From: Inonotus obliquus | Taxonomy: Eukaryota; Basidiomycota; Agaricomycetes; Hymenochaetales; Hymenochaetaceae | Assembly (NCBI GenBank): GCA_032164295.1 | Contig: JAJHTX010000006.1 | Span: forward strand, 930,001 to 994,000 | Direction: 5' to 3' | Length of the DNA stretch: 64,000 bases | Part shown: piece by piece, positions 1 through 11,443 of the stretch | Position numbering within the stretch: the stretch's first letter is position 1 | Layout: each line of letters begins with the position of its first letter | Notes under the pieces: generated by a model | Databases searched by the model: none | What the model saw: the letters and a program-made list of their open reading frames with translations, nothing else | What the model was told of the DNA's origin: nothing | Program-made: the position numbers and the translations under genes

Positions 1-43
1 GCGAGCCGGCGGAGTCGCTAGTAGGGAGCAGAGTGGTGGCCAT
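1..43 (-). CDS. 5' end of an unidentified gene leaving the left edge
   Basis: An ATG on the minus strand sits in a good Kozak-like context (AACAATGGCC) and opens a reading frame beginning MATTLLPTSDSAGS that runs off the window. Just upstream a pyrimidine-rich tract ending in CAG (around 78-125) looks like the 3' end of an intron in the 5' leader. Only 14 residues are visible, so no function can be given. Confidence 0.3.
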   Translation of the reverse strand, partial: MATTLLPTSDSAGS

Positions 44-128
44 TGTTCTGATGCAAAATCGTCAGAGATGAACGCGCAAGGTAAATCTGAGAAGGGGGTG
101 GGGAGAGGGTGAGGGAGGAATGTGAGGA

Positions 129-710
129 TTAGAATTGGACTGGAGTAGCTTTAACTGGTGTGACGGTAGTGACGCTGCACGTGTCCAGCGCGACTATCCA
201 GCCGGCTGTAAGAATGCCAACACACGGAATACGACTCCGATGGCGACGCGAAGGGAAGCCGCAGCAAAGAATGAGAGAAAGAGATGAGGTGGACAAAGAA
301 GGGACGGACACGTACCTTGAGATAGTGGTAAATGAAGAAGAGGAAGTGGGTGTAACTGGGCTTTGTACAGTTCTATGGCGTTTATAACCTGGGCGAATAT
401 GGTGAGGTGGAGAGTGTGCTGGAGGTAGTGACGAATATTGGCCGTGTAGTGGATCAGAACAAACTCTGTCACTAGCGAGGGTATTTTCTTCACTGATTGT
501 CCAGATCGTCAGGGCTCCGTCTACCCGTCTACCACTCTTTTCTACCGCAAATCGGCTCGCAAGCCTGGATGTCGGACCAGGCTCACCGAACATCTCCCCA
601 AGTACACCCTGCACACGCGGTGATCGTTCGTGCTTGTACGTGGGCGACGAACGTGTGTCAACGACTTCCAACATGCCTATCGGGGTGGAACAGAAGGGAA
701 AATAGCCCAC
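129..710 (-). CDS. Uncertain 193-residue open frame, possibly leader or exon sequence
   Basis: An uninterrupted minus-strand frame lies upstream of the partial gene at the left edge. It is rich in Ser, Thr and Pro and has a weakly hydrophobic C-terminal stretch. No family is recognised. Other minus-strand frames over the same bases are also open for 100 or so residues, and the composition is CT-rich, as in fungal promoters and 5' leaders. It may belong to the leader of the gene at 1-43 or be non-coding. Confidence 0.15.
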   Translation of the reverse strand: MGYFPFCSTPIGMLEVVDTRSSPTYKHERSPRVQGVLGEMFGEPGPTSRLASRFAVEKSGRRVDGALTIWTISEENTLASDRVCSDPLHGQYSSLPPAHSPPHHIRPGYKRHRTVQSPVTPTSSSSFTTISRYVSVPSLSTSSLSLILCCGFPSRRHRSRIPCVGILTAGWIVALDTCSVTTVTPVKATPVQF

Positions 711-1681
711 GCGGGACGGGTATGGGACTTATAGAGACGTGAGCTCGGTAGCGGCGGCTAGGAAACACCAAGAGCGAAATTGCGTTGTCGGCGGCGAAGC
801 GATGCATATTTACCCAAGCATCCATCTTTGCCCGTGCGTCTCCTTGTTCCTGCCTTTTTTTCTGCTGAATTCAGTTACTTGACTCCCGCGCAGGAGTATG
901 GGTTCTAGACTATCCTGATCGCCCGCATGCAATTCGCCCATTCTCAAGTTTTTCCTTGGTTTCCTTTCGCTATCCGCGAATGAGGCGACCACATATAAAT
1001 ATTCCCATTTCGCGTCCGATAAATGACAGTATCCCACATTATCTACGGTGCAATCTTCGAGTTCTGCTCGCGGAAACCTAGGATGATGACGGCATCTTCC
1101 TGCAAAAGGACCCATTGCGGAAGCGGGTTCGGAGGAAAGACAGGAAGAAACCCCTGGTCTGGTCATATCCTCCTTTAGAAATCTCGTCGAATTTTCCATC
1201 TCATCATGCTCAATCTGTTTCACTCCTCCAATTATCAAAATCATTTATCCTTTGTGTACATCCACAGGCCCGTAGCGCTGAGTCTGTCGAGTAACGGCCC
1301 TCAATGTCCGCGGGCGCCGGTCTTATCTTGAGTTCATTTCATTCACAGAAGTTTTGTGTCTTCGGATCGCGGGAGGAGTGGGCGTAGAATGCCTGGTTCC
1401 TCGCCCTGAGGTGGAAGATTTTGGGTTGACCGAGGAACCCATATGCAATTCTTTTGCTTGTTCAGACGCCTCTCTCGGGGTGCCTTTGCGATAACTGCGT
1501 TCCGCTTTCAAAGTATTTTGAGCTATTATTTGAATGGCTGTATCAACCGAGCTGACCGGTTGGGCGGGAGACCGCCACGTATCTGATCGTCGATCATTCT
1601 CCATATTTTTATATTATTATGGTTCCGTCTTGGTATCTTTCTATGTCCATCAAGAGCGACCACCGCGCTGTAAGCAGCGTC
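711..1681. other. Intergenic region, no supported gene
   Basis: Open frames of 60-144 codons occur here, but none has a recognisable domain or a consistent exon chain. The right part must contain the promoter of the phosphoesterase gene that starts at 1682. Nothing else stands out. Confidence 0.4.
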
Positions 1682-4291
1682 ATGAAACAACGAGCCGAAC
1701 GTAAACCACGGTGTACCGCACATCTTCGCTCCTTACTCCCGAAGACCTCTGTCGCGGCCGTTCGTGCTGTCTGGGTACTAGCCATCTTATGGCACGAAAT
1801 CGGTACATTTCATTGGAATCTCGCGGAGTGTCATTGGCCTGATGCAGAGCTTATACCAATAAATGGAGAGGTGAGATGAGATTCCGCTTTTGTTTCTTGG
1901 TTGACCACGACCGTCATCATCCGTCAGTCGAAGTAACAGGTTCATCTTTCTGAGTTTCATTGTTGGCCGTTTCGAATGTGAGCTGATACCGTGCCTCTTT
2001 CTCTTTGTTCTAGGGAAGCTCTCGCCGTGCCGTACCGACGCATGTGCTGCTTGTCGCCGATCCGCAGGTGAAATCTCCGCGTAGCAGTGCTGCTTGGAGG
2101 CGCTGGCTCCGTCTCTCGGATATCTCTCTCCGTAAACGATGGTCCTTTGTTCGGCGTGTCCGCCCAGATGCCGTAGTGTTCCTAGGAGATATGCTGAATG
2201 ATGGACGTTACTTGGATGATGATGAGTAAGTATGCGTTTTCATTGACGTGGCATTTTTTCTTGGCTCTTGCATTTCTGCGCTTATCTTGCATAAATTCAT
2301 GGACGGAGATGACTCGCATCGCAATGTGATGCTCGATTAGAGAATATCCTACGTAGCATGACAACGTGAGGCTCGCATTGCGCCATCTCCGCCGATTTTA
2401 TTGCGTTTCTGCATCGTAGCGATTGTATCTTGACGGCCACTCAACACCCGCTCGAGAGACGAAAGGACGTCTTGTTTTCTGACAGAAAGAAACGTACTTT
2501 GCGAACCGAAAATAAAGCTTCCCTTATCCGAGCCATTTCCTTTGTGTTGCTCGACTGAATGTATGATGATTTACTGAAATATATCTACTTGCTATCGTCT
2601 TCGCTATGGGCACTATTCAGATACCATGAATCTTTTGAACATTTCAAGTCCATCTTTTCCGTCGATCCGGATATTCAAGTGTACTATGTTCCGGGCAATC
2701 GCGACGTAGGGTAAGCTTCTAAACATTTGTGACTCATCTTTACAAGACTAATACCATCTTCAATAGACTAGGTCCTAGTAGGAGGATGAATGCAGCACAT
2801 GCCAGACGACGGTACGCCAAGTACTTTGGACCTGTAAACAGCAAAGTCAGCGTATCCAACCATACGCTTATGATGCTCGATGCGCCCGGGCTGGTCGACG
2901 AAGATTACCGACGTGCAAAATCCGGGACGTCATTCGAGCAATGGCAAGCCATACCAGATGGAGCAGTCGACTTCATTAATGAGTTCGCTGCAGGTTCGCA
3001 GCTCCGGTTGCAACCTTTTATGCCCGCCCATTCACACATCTGACCTTTCTTGTTCATAGTGGGCTCTGACGAGCCGGTGGTACTGTTTAGCCATATACCC
3101 CTATTCAGGCCAGACACTGCGGGGTGTGGACCTTTACGAGAGAAGGGGACGATACGACGTGGTGTTGGTCCTGGTTTCCAGAATATGCTTATGAGAGACA
3201 CTACGAGGTACATTCTGAGATATGCACGGCCGGCCATTGTCTTCAGGTGAATCCCGTTTCTAATCATTGGTCGAGAACCTCCGTTCAAGTAGTTTCTCCT
3301 GGACAGCGGGAATGATCATGACTATTGCGAATACGTCCACAGTATCCCATTGGTCTCTGAGGGTCCGGAAGCTAGGATCGAATATGTGCGGGAAGTAACA
3401 GTCAAGGCGATTTCACCCACCAATATTCGACGACCAGGGTTTCACCTTCTTTCACTCTCGCCTTCCCTAGTGCAGGACACGGACGCTGATACCAGATCAT
3501 TTGCGGACGCTCCATGTTTTCTCCCCGGCGAACACGGAATATACTTTCACCGATACCTACCACTCCTTTTCCTCACAGTGGTTATCCTCCTAATCGATGT
3601 TGTCAGAAAGCATCGCACGAGACGCCAGCGTTCGGATGATACCCGACATGATTACACAGGCACTTCCGAAGAACATGATATATTACCGTTATCCGCAGGC
3701 CCATACCACGACGAAAATTCAAATAAACAGAACCTACATCCCATCTCCGTATTTAATAGTGGACGAGCAGCGGGAACATCGAATCTCGCGCCAAAATTAC
3801 GCGCAACTACAAGTTTCGGACAATACACACCACACACGCCAGACTTCACAGTAAGAGGAGAAATCCCAAGGGAATTTCGAACATCAGGTGCTCCAGCTAC
3901 GTTTGCGCACGGTCTGTTGGAAGACGCGGAAGGAGACGAAGAAGACTTCCAAACACCCGCCCAAATGGCGCGTTATCGAGTTGGTCGCGATACGAGCGGT
4001 GAATACTTTCGCCTGACACTCGATAGGGCGAAGCGAAAGCGGAGATTAGCGTGGGCGTGGACGTTTGAGCTAGGTGGACGTAGACGACGGCTGACCATTG
4101 GTGTACCAGTTCTGATGGAACACCTGAGCCGAACATTCCTGAACGCAACGAGTACTTATCTATGGGGAGAAAGGAGAGGATCATCTACACTGGAGAGTAT
4201 ATCTATGGACTTCTTGCATAATCTTTTGATCGCTGCTCGCATTCCTTTGGTATTGTTTTGTGGCATCCATCTCTTCGTTTTACTTCGATGA
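1682..4291 (+). CDS. Ted1/Cdc1-family metallophosphoesterase (GPI-anchor remodelling type)
   Basis: Likely an ER membrane metal-dependent phosphoesterase of the Cdc1/Ted1/PGAP5 family, which removes ethanolamine phosphate from GPI-anchor glycans. Six exons fit with all phases consistent: 1682-1870, 2014-2225, 2621-2710, 2767-2993, 3060-3246 and 3307-4291, giving about 629 residues. Metal-site motifs appear in order: LLVADPQ, VVFLGDMLNDGR, VPGNRDVG, VLFSHIPLFR and SGNDHDYCEY. A hydrophobic segment near the N terminus (WVLAILWHEI) and one after residue 400 (LPLLFLTVVILLIDVV) suggest membrane anchoring, with another at the C terminus. The usual GNHD block reads GNRD. The 395-base second intron is much longer than the others. 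The family is clear; which yeast paralogue it matches is not. Confidence 0.85.
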
Positions 4292-4583
4292 AGCTCGGAC
4301 TTTTGGTTTATTTCTCAAGTAGCCCATGTATCTCTCAATGTTGTTTTAGTTACTTAGACTTCAATGAACACCTCTCAGAAGCGCTTTCAGTCTAGCATTC
4401 TAAGCCATCAGATCATCTAATCGTCGGAGTTCCAAGTCATTGACGCGTCGCGTGTCTGCATCACGTGTCATGTTGATTTGGGCAAATGGCCGAGAAACGG
4501 ATGGATACAGCTGCGGCTGCTGCACCAGACCAGACACAGCTTCAACGCTACTGCAACGACAAAGAGAAAACCCAGCTTATGAC

Positions 4584-6108
4584 ATGACACAAACGTCCTT
4601 GCTCAACTACGAAGCACCATGTACGTTTCCATGGCCCCTCGAAAAAAAATATGTCGCTGAAATTCCGTTCGTCATGACCGAATGATTCAGGGTCGGTATA
4701 CGCACTCGATTGGTGCAAAACACCAGCTCCAGGCCAACACTCACGTCCTCGTACAGCATTCCGACTCGCCTTAGGATCATTTACAGAAGATTCACGTAAC
4801 AGACTTGCGATTATTGGATTACAAGATGAACGAGTGCTGATTGAGGATGATTATGATTATGAACAACATGCTGATTTCGTTTCGCTTGTTGAGGCGCATC
4901 ATGGGTATCCTGCTACGAGTGTTCAGTGGCAGCCTGCTTCGGCGGCGGCTTTAGGACATTCTGGAGCGGAGTTGATTGCGACGTCGGGTGATGCTTTGAG
5001 GGTATGGGAGACTGCGAATGATGGGAGTGGTACGGGAGGTGGTGCATATGTTGGGATTAAGCCGGCGGGTGGTGGGCATCGATTGACGCTGAAGAGTACT
5101 TTATCTGGGGTACGTCGTCGTTATTACTCATCCTTGCCGTGAACAACGTATTAACTCCAATGTTTCGGTGACGATAGTCAAAAGTACAGCAACCTGGAAA
5201 CACAGGTGCTCCGATTACCAATTTCTCATGGAACGAAAAATCACCATCGATGATTGTAACATCTTCCATCGATACAACTTGTACAGTCTGGAATATCGAA
5301 ACAGCAAGCGCTGTGACTCAACTTATCGCTCATGACCGTGAAGTTTACGACGTAGCATGGCTTCCGGGTTCAACAGATATCTTCGTTTCTGTCGGTGCAG
5401 ACGGATCGTTACGCGCATTCGATTTACGATCATTGGAACATTCAACAATTTTATACGAAACCCCAACTCCAAAACCTCTGAGTGCGGCTGCTCAGAGTGC
5501 GGCTGCGGCAGGTCGACCAGCGACGTCACCTCTACTGCGGATCGCGTTTAACCCTGCTGATGCGAATTACATGAGCACATTCCATATCGACTCGAACGAT
5601 GTTCAGATACTTGATATGCGAAGTCCAGGACAACCTGTCTTGGAATTAAAGGCGCATAAAGGACCTATCAATGCTCTGGGATGGGGATCTGCCGATCAAC
5701 CCTACCTTGCCACAGCAGGTATTTTCTCAACATTGATCTATTCGGTTGTAGAACGGCAACTTGACGTAATCTATGTTTGTAGCGGACGATTGCCAACTTC
5801 TTCTCTGGGACATAACCCAACAACCAATTCGACCTCCTTCCAGCACACTAAGCACCCGAGGTCCCAATTCTCCAAGAAGTTCCGGCGGTTCTACAGGCGC
5901 GTCACCTAGCGGATCATCAACCTCATCATCGAAGAAACCCAAACTCCTCACGGATCCGGTCTATGCTTACACAGCACCAGCAGAAATTTCCAATTTATGT
6001 TGGAGTCCTCAGATTGCTGGGATGAGTATGACGTCGGGACATTCTACAGCCCCGGGAGAGTGGATTGCGACCACGATGGGGAAGAGCGTTAAAGCTCTGA
6101 AGGTGTAA
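4584..6108 (+). CDS. DCAF7: WD40-repeat protein of the DCAF7/WDR68 (AN11) family
   Basis: A beta-propeller scaffold related to DCAF7/WDR68, known elsewhere to bind DYRK-type kinases and CUL4-DDB1 ligase; these roles are inferred for this fungus. Four exons (4584-4620, 4691-5109, 5178-5718, 5783-6108) give about 440 residues. Family signatures are NYEAPWSVYALDW near the start, then RLAL(G)SF, TSGDALRVW, SSIDTTCTVW, LIAHDREVYDVAW, SVGADGSLRAFDLRSLEHST, ADDCQLLLWDI and a closing AYTAPAEISNLCW. Compared with animal DCAF7 it is longer, owing to Gly- and Ser-rich insertions (around 5020-5080 and 5830-5940). An in-frame upstream ATG at 4440 would add 48 residues of low quality; the start at 4584 matches family length better. 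Confidence 0.88.
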
Positions 6109-7060
6109 CAAGGTTTCCCCTCTCCCTATTCGCCTTTTAATTGATGGTTTTTGTATGAATTTGCTGTGCTTTGTCTGTTTCTTCTTTTTTTTCCTTCTTA
6201 AAATTTGACGTACTGATAATGGTTCGTTAGGCTGGATTGAATCGAGCTGGTTCTCTTAGATGCTATCATGTGTACCCGAGTAGCCCTCCTAATGCGACTG
6301 TATTAAACTGTAACATATCGCTCTGCGTGCTCGCTCGGTCGACGGCCGGCGTGGTACCGGAAACAATTCAGTACATGCCATGGCTGTCGCAATCTTCCCG
6401 GTGAGGCACGAAGAACACCAGTACAATCTTTGCTTTGCTCTTAGTGTATATGTGGATCCATAGGTCGCCTCTTATTATATCGTAAGGCCCGGGTGCAGTC
6501 GATTCTGCTGATCTGAGTATCTACCATTCTGTTTCCCAACTTGAGTGGACCCAGAGGAGCATGGAGATGTCGTACTGGAATCCACGTTTATGTAGAGTAT
6601 AAGTATATCGCTACTTCAGTCATGTCTATACTATTGCAGGTTGACTCTGGCATACTGTCCTGTATCGTTTATTGTTCATCATAACGTCCTATCACCATTC
6701 ACGAATGGCCAAACCCTATATTCTTCGGAACGCTTGGGGACGGATAAAATACGCATACCTTGTTCTCAGAAGCCATGATCGTGGTTCCAGAAAACTGGCG
6801 TTGCCTTGAGTCTCTACTAGTGACTGTCCGCAAGGAGAGCATGGTCTGCTAGGTGGTCCAGAGTCACGATCTAAGCGATAAAATCATTTTGGGGCAGAAG
6901 ACCATATTGATTCAAACCGATTCCTATGTTCATGCTACTAATTACGAGGGTCGTTAGTCTTATTTATCGCATGAAGAGGGGCTTGCTAATTTCTGGTAAC
7001 CACAGGGGCATGAAAACGTGAGTGTTCGGGTCTGTCTAAAGCGTGTAAGTGAAACGGTGC
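6109..7060. other. Intergenic region, no supported gene
   Basis: About 950 bases downstream of the WD40 gene hold its 3' flank and no frame with a recognisable domain. It marks the border between the conserved gene block and the accessory island. Confidence 0.4.
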
Positions 7061-7063
7061 ATC

Positions 7064-7290
7064 ATTAGAGACATGTACTGATAGACGCTGAGGATGAAGA
7101 TAGACTACACAATGTTTGTTGATGCATGCCTATTAGGGATACTTGACTGGTGTGTATTAAATCCTTGGCCATCCTGGTCTTTAATAATCCCACCACGACA
7201 GAGTCACAGCGGAGACAGTACATCTCTTTTTCAATTATTTTACCCGAGTCTGCAAGATGTAATCGGTATTCATGCCAAGGTTCGTTAGCG
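7064..7290. repeat. Island repeat flank, copy 1
   Basis: This segment shares blocks with 9578-9700 and 12865-12965, including GACATGTACTGATAGACGC near 7070 and TGCCTATTAGGGATA near 7127. It lies at the outer edge of the first kinase/DUF7770-like unit, so it helps define the duplicated segment. Homology was seen by eye and the ends are approximate. Confidence 0.55.
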
Positions 7291-7499
7291 TGTTTCTCGC
7301 GATGATGCCTCCCGCTTTCCCTGTGCTCCGCGAGGGAGTTGGTGCAGTCACATTTCCATGTTCGTGTTGAATGTCGGCGACGACTTCTGAGCCGGTACTA
7401 GTATCCTTGGACTCTTGTAAGTTCCAGGAGAAAATGACTAGTTCTGCACAGACTCACTCGTCTATCTTCCCCGTCAAGTTTCTTCACATCATCGGCGCT

Positions 7500-8026
7500 T
7501 GATCTCCATAATATGGCCTTAGTAAGTATATTCCATCAAGGCTGAGTACACTGTGGCCCACTATTATCCCCACCTCCACTTTACGCAACAATTACAACGC
7601 CATATCCCACGTATATTCATAGTGGGCAAAGAGAATTCTGATGGAGAATTCTTCCATTTCCGTCTCTCTCTCTCGAGTCCATCCGAATAGACATGCAACC
7701 TTCCTACACGGACAAGAGCTGTCTCATGCGTGGTGTCGCGCTGGTAGAGTACAGACAGTATGCGTCTTCTCGCAGTCATGAACTCGCTCCCATGTAAGTA
7801 CGAATAGTTGGCAGTCCCTGCGCTCGTTACTGATTAGACGTAGCTTCACCGACTCGGGTCAGGGTTGTCGCATTGGTGTGCCTTTGTCCTCGAGAGACTG
7901 GCTCAAGACTGTGTTGTTGTCGAAAAATGTGTTAGTGAAGGCCATGAAGGTTCCGAGGAGGTGGAGCATAAGAAGCTTCCTTCGAAGTTTCCTATGCCGC
8001 GTACTAGGGGTACCTTCTACTCTTAG
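7500..8026 (+). pseudogene. DUF7770-like gene, decayed copy A
   Basis: A broken relative of the intact copy at 13536-14140. Recognisable pieces are FFHFRLSL (near 7650), the block encoding IDMQPSYTDKSCLMRGVALVEY (shown here split: IDMQPSY, then TDKSCLMRG), and a last exon reading HWCAFVLERLAQ through FPMPRTRGTFYS then stop at 8024-8026. A short deletion after the first piece changes frame, and in the GCRHW motif one base is missing compared with copies B and D (CGCATTGG against CGTCATTGG). The middle of the gene is also shorter. It converges on the kinase gene that ends 188 bases downstream. Confidence 0.6.
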
Positions 8027-8213
8027 TCTTTATGTCTCAGTAGCACGAGCGCGAATTCTAAAGAGTAACGACCCATCGTCCCTTCCCTTCTATGTCATAT
8101 AGCCTGTACACAGCCGGAACTTCAACTGAATGTATCGCAGAGTTGTTCTGGCATCTCCACTCTCACGGCGCCGACTAGTCATCTATCTTCTCAGAAAATG
8201 AATCAGTAAGCAG

Positions 8214-9246
8214 TCAACTTCCTGCGATAATACCCACTAGATTTATAATATTGGCCTGTAATACATCGAGGGAGTACGAAATGGCTCGTATGAACGGCAT
8301 TTGACCCGGCTTCTCGCAGGAGCCCGCTATAAACGGTATCCATGCCGTCCAGGAAGACGGTATGTCCGATCGCCGATGTACGAAGCGTGTCATACTTGCA
8401 GACTCAAACCAGGACGGATACCATCCTGCATCGGTCCAGTCAACGATCCAGAGTTGACCATCGTCGCCAAGAATGATATTCCGTGGATGTAGGTCCATGT
8501 GTGTGAATACGAGAGGGACGCTGTCATCGAACGATGCAGAATCTAGACCTTCCTTTCGAAAGCGCTGCATCACGAGAAGTCGATTTTGGTACCATCTTGA
8601 CATTTCATGATATGAGTTAAAAGGTCCAGAACCCGCTTCCGTGAATAGTCGGCCAGTACACTCCCGTGGTTTACCATCGTCCGAGGGTGGTCCAGGGAAG
8701 GGAGGAGGACCCGCGCGAGACGATATGCAACGTAGTTCATGAACATAAAAACGAAGAGTGAGAGCGACTCGTAAACGTATCCACCAGCTCAGATGAGGCC
8801 ACACGTCTAGTAAAACTCGACCGGGTATAAATTGCTGGACTAGGTAGCAGCCGTGCGGACCACGGAAAACTCGCTCGGGCATCGGGACCGGAGTGGCTGT
8901 ATATTTTCGTACGAGCTCTGCCGAGAGGAGTTCCTGCTTCCACGTTTCAGGCGATCGTTTTACCACGGCATCTGAAGCTATCTGTGCGACATGACCAGAA
9001 TTGAGTTTGCCAGCCAGTTGATCGAAATACTTGCCCTTGTCGACTTTTGGGGACGACATAGCTAGCTCGACTATTTCTCCATCGCTCAGATGCGAGGTAC
9101 TCAGGGATTCCTGCTTCTGAATAAACGTAAATCGTGTAACTCTCGACCAGCGGAAGACCTACTTGGGGAGCTTTGCTTCTGCATAGAAGCAGCGGGGCGA
9201 TGAGATGGTAGAGGAACCCTTCGAGAGCCTGCGCTGACCACTGCAT
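8214..9246 (-). CDS. APH-family (aminoglycoside phosphotransferase-like) kinase, copy 1
   Basis: A small kinase-fold protein of the APH family; substrates of fungal members are mostly unknown, so the substrate is not assigned. Two exons on the minus strand: 9163-9246 (84 bases, 28 codons) and 8214-9116, joined by a 46-base intron, about 328 residues. Exon 1 encodes a short hydrophobic leader with LEGFLYHLIAPLLLC. The catalytic block reads FTHMDLHPRNIILGDDG and the metal-binding block IVDWTDAGWYP, so the key H, D, N and D residues are present; VVKR and SAELVRK are candidate N-lobe Lys and Glu sites. It is the first of three close tandem paralogues and converges with DUF7770-like copy A. Confidence 0.82.
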
Positions 9247-9959
9247 TGGTGGACGTATACGACGGGAGGAAACAGGGCGGAATAACAATTATGTATGTAA
9301 CTCAGTACCCGTGATCTTGTCACGCCTGTCACTCTCACTCTTGCAGCACGAATACGATTCAGTCGACACGATGTTTGTTCATCAGACTCAAAAGGTCGCA
9401 AGACCATCCGAATATTTACACCTACTATCCAGGCTATCCTAGTCGATCAAGAGGTTTGCTTTTTCGAATATTGTAAAGCACAGAGATGGAGGTGGCGAAG
9501 TCATATCCAAGCCAAGTAATGCCTTCTTTTTCGGACTATACTTGTGCTTCCTAGAAGATATGTAGGTGAATCAGCGAAAGTTAGGAGACATGTACTAACA
9601 GACGCGCAGGATGAAGTTAGATGACTGCGCCATAGCTGCCAGTGGTTGTGCATGTCTATTAGGGATGTTAGGCTTGCCCCGCTTCAATGCGGCTTCATGG
9701 TAAATTGGCCATTTCACCTTTTACTAAAAACTCCGCCGCAACATAGCCACAGTGGAAACGTTACATTAATTCAGTTTACACACGTCTGTCGGCCAGTGGT
9801 ATGTACTCCAAGAGTTGCTACCGCTACCATGCTCTTCATGATGATGACCCTTGCGGTGCCGGTGGCGTTCACCATTCAATTCGTCTCCCTGTGGTCCGGG
9901 AGAGGCTCTGCCATATCCCACCCTATTCAAGTGGATGAATGGTGATAGGAGTCCTGAAT
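9247..9959. repeat. Repeated intergenic segment, copy 2
   Basis: This interval is shared with 12500-13260 along much of its length. Matching blocks include CCAGTGGTTGTGCATG / CCAGTGGTTCTTACATG, CTATTAGGGAT, and CCTGTGGTCCGGGAGAGGC at about 9890 and 13170. It has the 5' flank of kinase copy 1 and then the flank of DUF7770-like copy B. No gene is supported in it. Confidence 0.6.
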
Positions 9960-10610
9960 CTTGATTGATGGTATGGTGATGATTCCTTATTCCATTTCCG
10001 ACTCTCCCTCGTCTCGCGGGCAGCAATTGGTCGCGAGGCGGCCATACGTATCGACATGGTACCGTATTCCAATCCTGGGAGCAGCAACTCTTGAACCCCG
10101 AGTCTTGACCGGAACGATATACGTACCGCGACTTCTATGGTATAGTCGTCAGAGCAGAGTTCCATGCTTATTACCGCCTGTATTTGAGGTAATAGCTCAT
10201 TCAGGATATCGTTTGCGATGGGCGGGTGTGCAGGACGTCTAATTAATGGAACTGCGTACACACCATGTGGGTTCTACCGCAACTTTGGACCGAGACCGTA
10301 CGCCAATCCAGTGGGTGAGGGTATAACGGCACGTCTACTTTTATTCCTCATCTTCGACCATCATAAGTTGGACAAATATTATCAGTCAGTTCTTTTGTTG
10401 CTTGTCACTGATTAGACGTAGGTTCGTCTCCCCCCGGTGTCGGTTGCCGTCACTGGTGTGCCAGTGTCCTAGATACGTGGCTGGAGATAGAGATAGGGTT
10501 ATCAACGGTAGCGTCACTCAGGACCTCCAACGAGCAGCACGTGGAGCTTCAAGGCATGTCCTCCATGCCTCGCATCAGGGGTACCTTTATCATTAATTCC
10601 TTCTCGAATG
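9960..10610 (+). pseudogene. DUF7770-like gene, decayed copy B
   Basis: The start matches the intact copy (CCATTTCCGACTCTCCCTCG near 9988, then ATCGACATG). About 150 bases without similarity interrupt it before similarity resumes at the segment encoding the end of the second exon (LFLIFDHHKLDKYY, about 10345-10383). The last exon keeps GCRHWCASVLD near 10446 in the correct frame, then drifts. Several stops and frame changes make a working product unlikely. Unlike copies A, C and D it has no complete kinase gene directly downstream. Confidence 0.55.
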
Positions 10611-10637
10611 CTAACAACTCAGTCTTCTTTCTCTGTG

Positions 10638-10658
10638 TAGTATTCCGTGGATGTAGAT
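10638..10658 (-). pseudogene. Relic of an APH-kinase catalytic segment
   Basis: The bases TATTCCGTGGATGTAGATC match exactly the minus-strand sequence coding the HPRNI catalytic block in the third kinase gene (near 14599), and almost exactly the other two. It sits just after DUF7770-like copy B, where a full kinase gene would be expected, and similarity stops on both sides. Confidence 0.45.
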
Positions 10659-11034
10659 CACTGAACTTCCATGGCTGTCTGTCACCGTGTCCAATGAAGC
10701 AGAGGACTGTCGATTGACATGCGTCCTGCCTTGTGTATTCTTACTACCTTGGCACTAGTTAGTCGGACCACTCGATCCGACCGAGACCGAGTCATATCGG
10801 ATTTGTCCATTTAGGTTTCACGCGGCGTCCGCATAGGTGCATATTCACTCCAATAATGACATCGGTTGTCATCGTGTCTCTTGGTGATACTAGGTAGTAC
10901 TGCATACTTGCCTTTAGCCCCTTCTTCAGAAAGAGAGCTAGATCACTAGAGCTTATCTCTAATGATGGCTCTAGACATCCTTCATAAGGTCATTTCCTCG
11001 CACGTTCGAGTCCTGCTTGATCTCGGTGGCGATT

Positions 11035-11254
11035 ATCATCTGTGGTGGAGACTGAGACGGCTGATGGAAATTCCGACTCTCCCTCGCGTCTCGGCCAACA
11101 CCGAGTCCATGCGAGTGTCCTTGATCCACTAGCTGTAGATATGGATGTCGATAGTGGCATCGCTGAATTCCTCGAGAACTTTGACGTCGAAGAACATAAG
11201 AAGCTTGGTTTCAAGTTTCTCATACCGCGTATTATGGGTACGTTCTACTCTTAA
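11035..11254 (+). pseudogene. DUF7770-like gene, internally deleted copy C
   Basis: The 5' part (VETETADGNSD, then a frame carrying CGACTCTCCCTCG) is joined directly to the 3' part of the last exon (FENFDVEEHKKLGFKF, then a TAC TCT TAA ending shared with copies A and D). The conserved central region with IDMQP and GCRHW is absent. A 70-codon frame remains open by chance. It ends 190 bases before the second kinase gene, the same spacing as in units A and D. Confidence 0.55.
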
Positions 11255-11443
11255 TTTCTTCCACCTTCAGTCGCTTAGAACTGAACTTGAAAGAAGTATC
11301 AACGCTTCTTTCTTTCTCTGCTATGTATTATCGCATACACCCCCGGAAGGAGGATTCAATCTATAAGAACAATATTCCGCCGTCTCCGTAACCTGCTCGC
11401 TGGGATCCATCTTCACAGAAGAATAATCAGTATGCAGTCAACC

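Noticed and set aside
810..1244. 144-codon minus-strand frame
   Set aside because: No domain, mixed composition, and no splice-supported neighbours.
9923..10261. 112-codon minus-strand frame over DUF7770-like copy B
   Set aside because: Antisense to the decayed copy; part of it mirrors the conserved FFHFRL coding block on the other strand.
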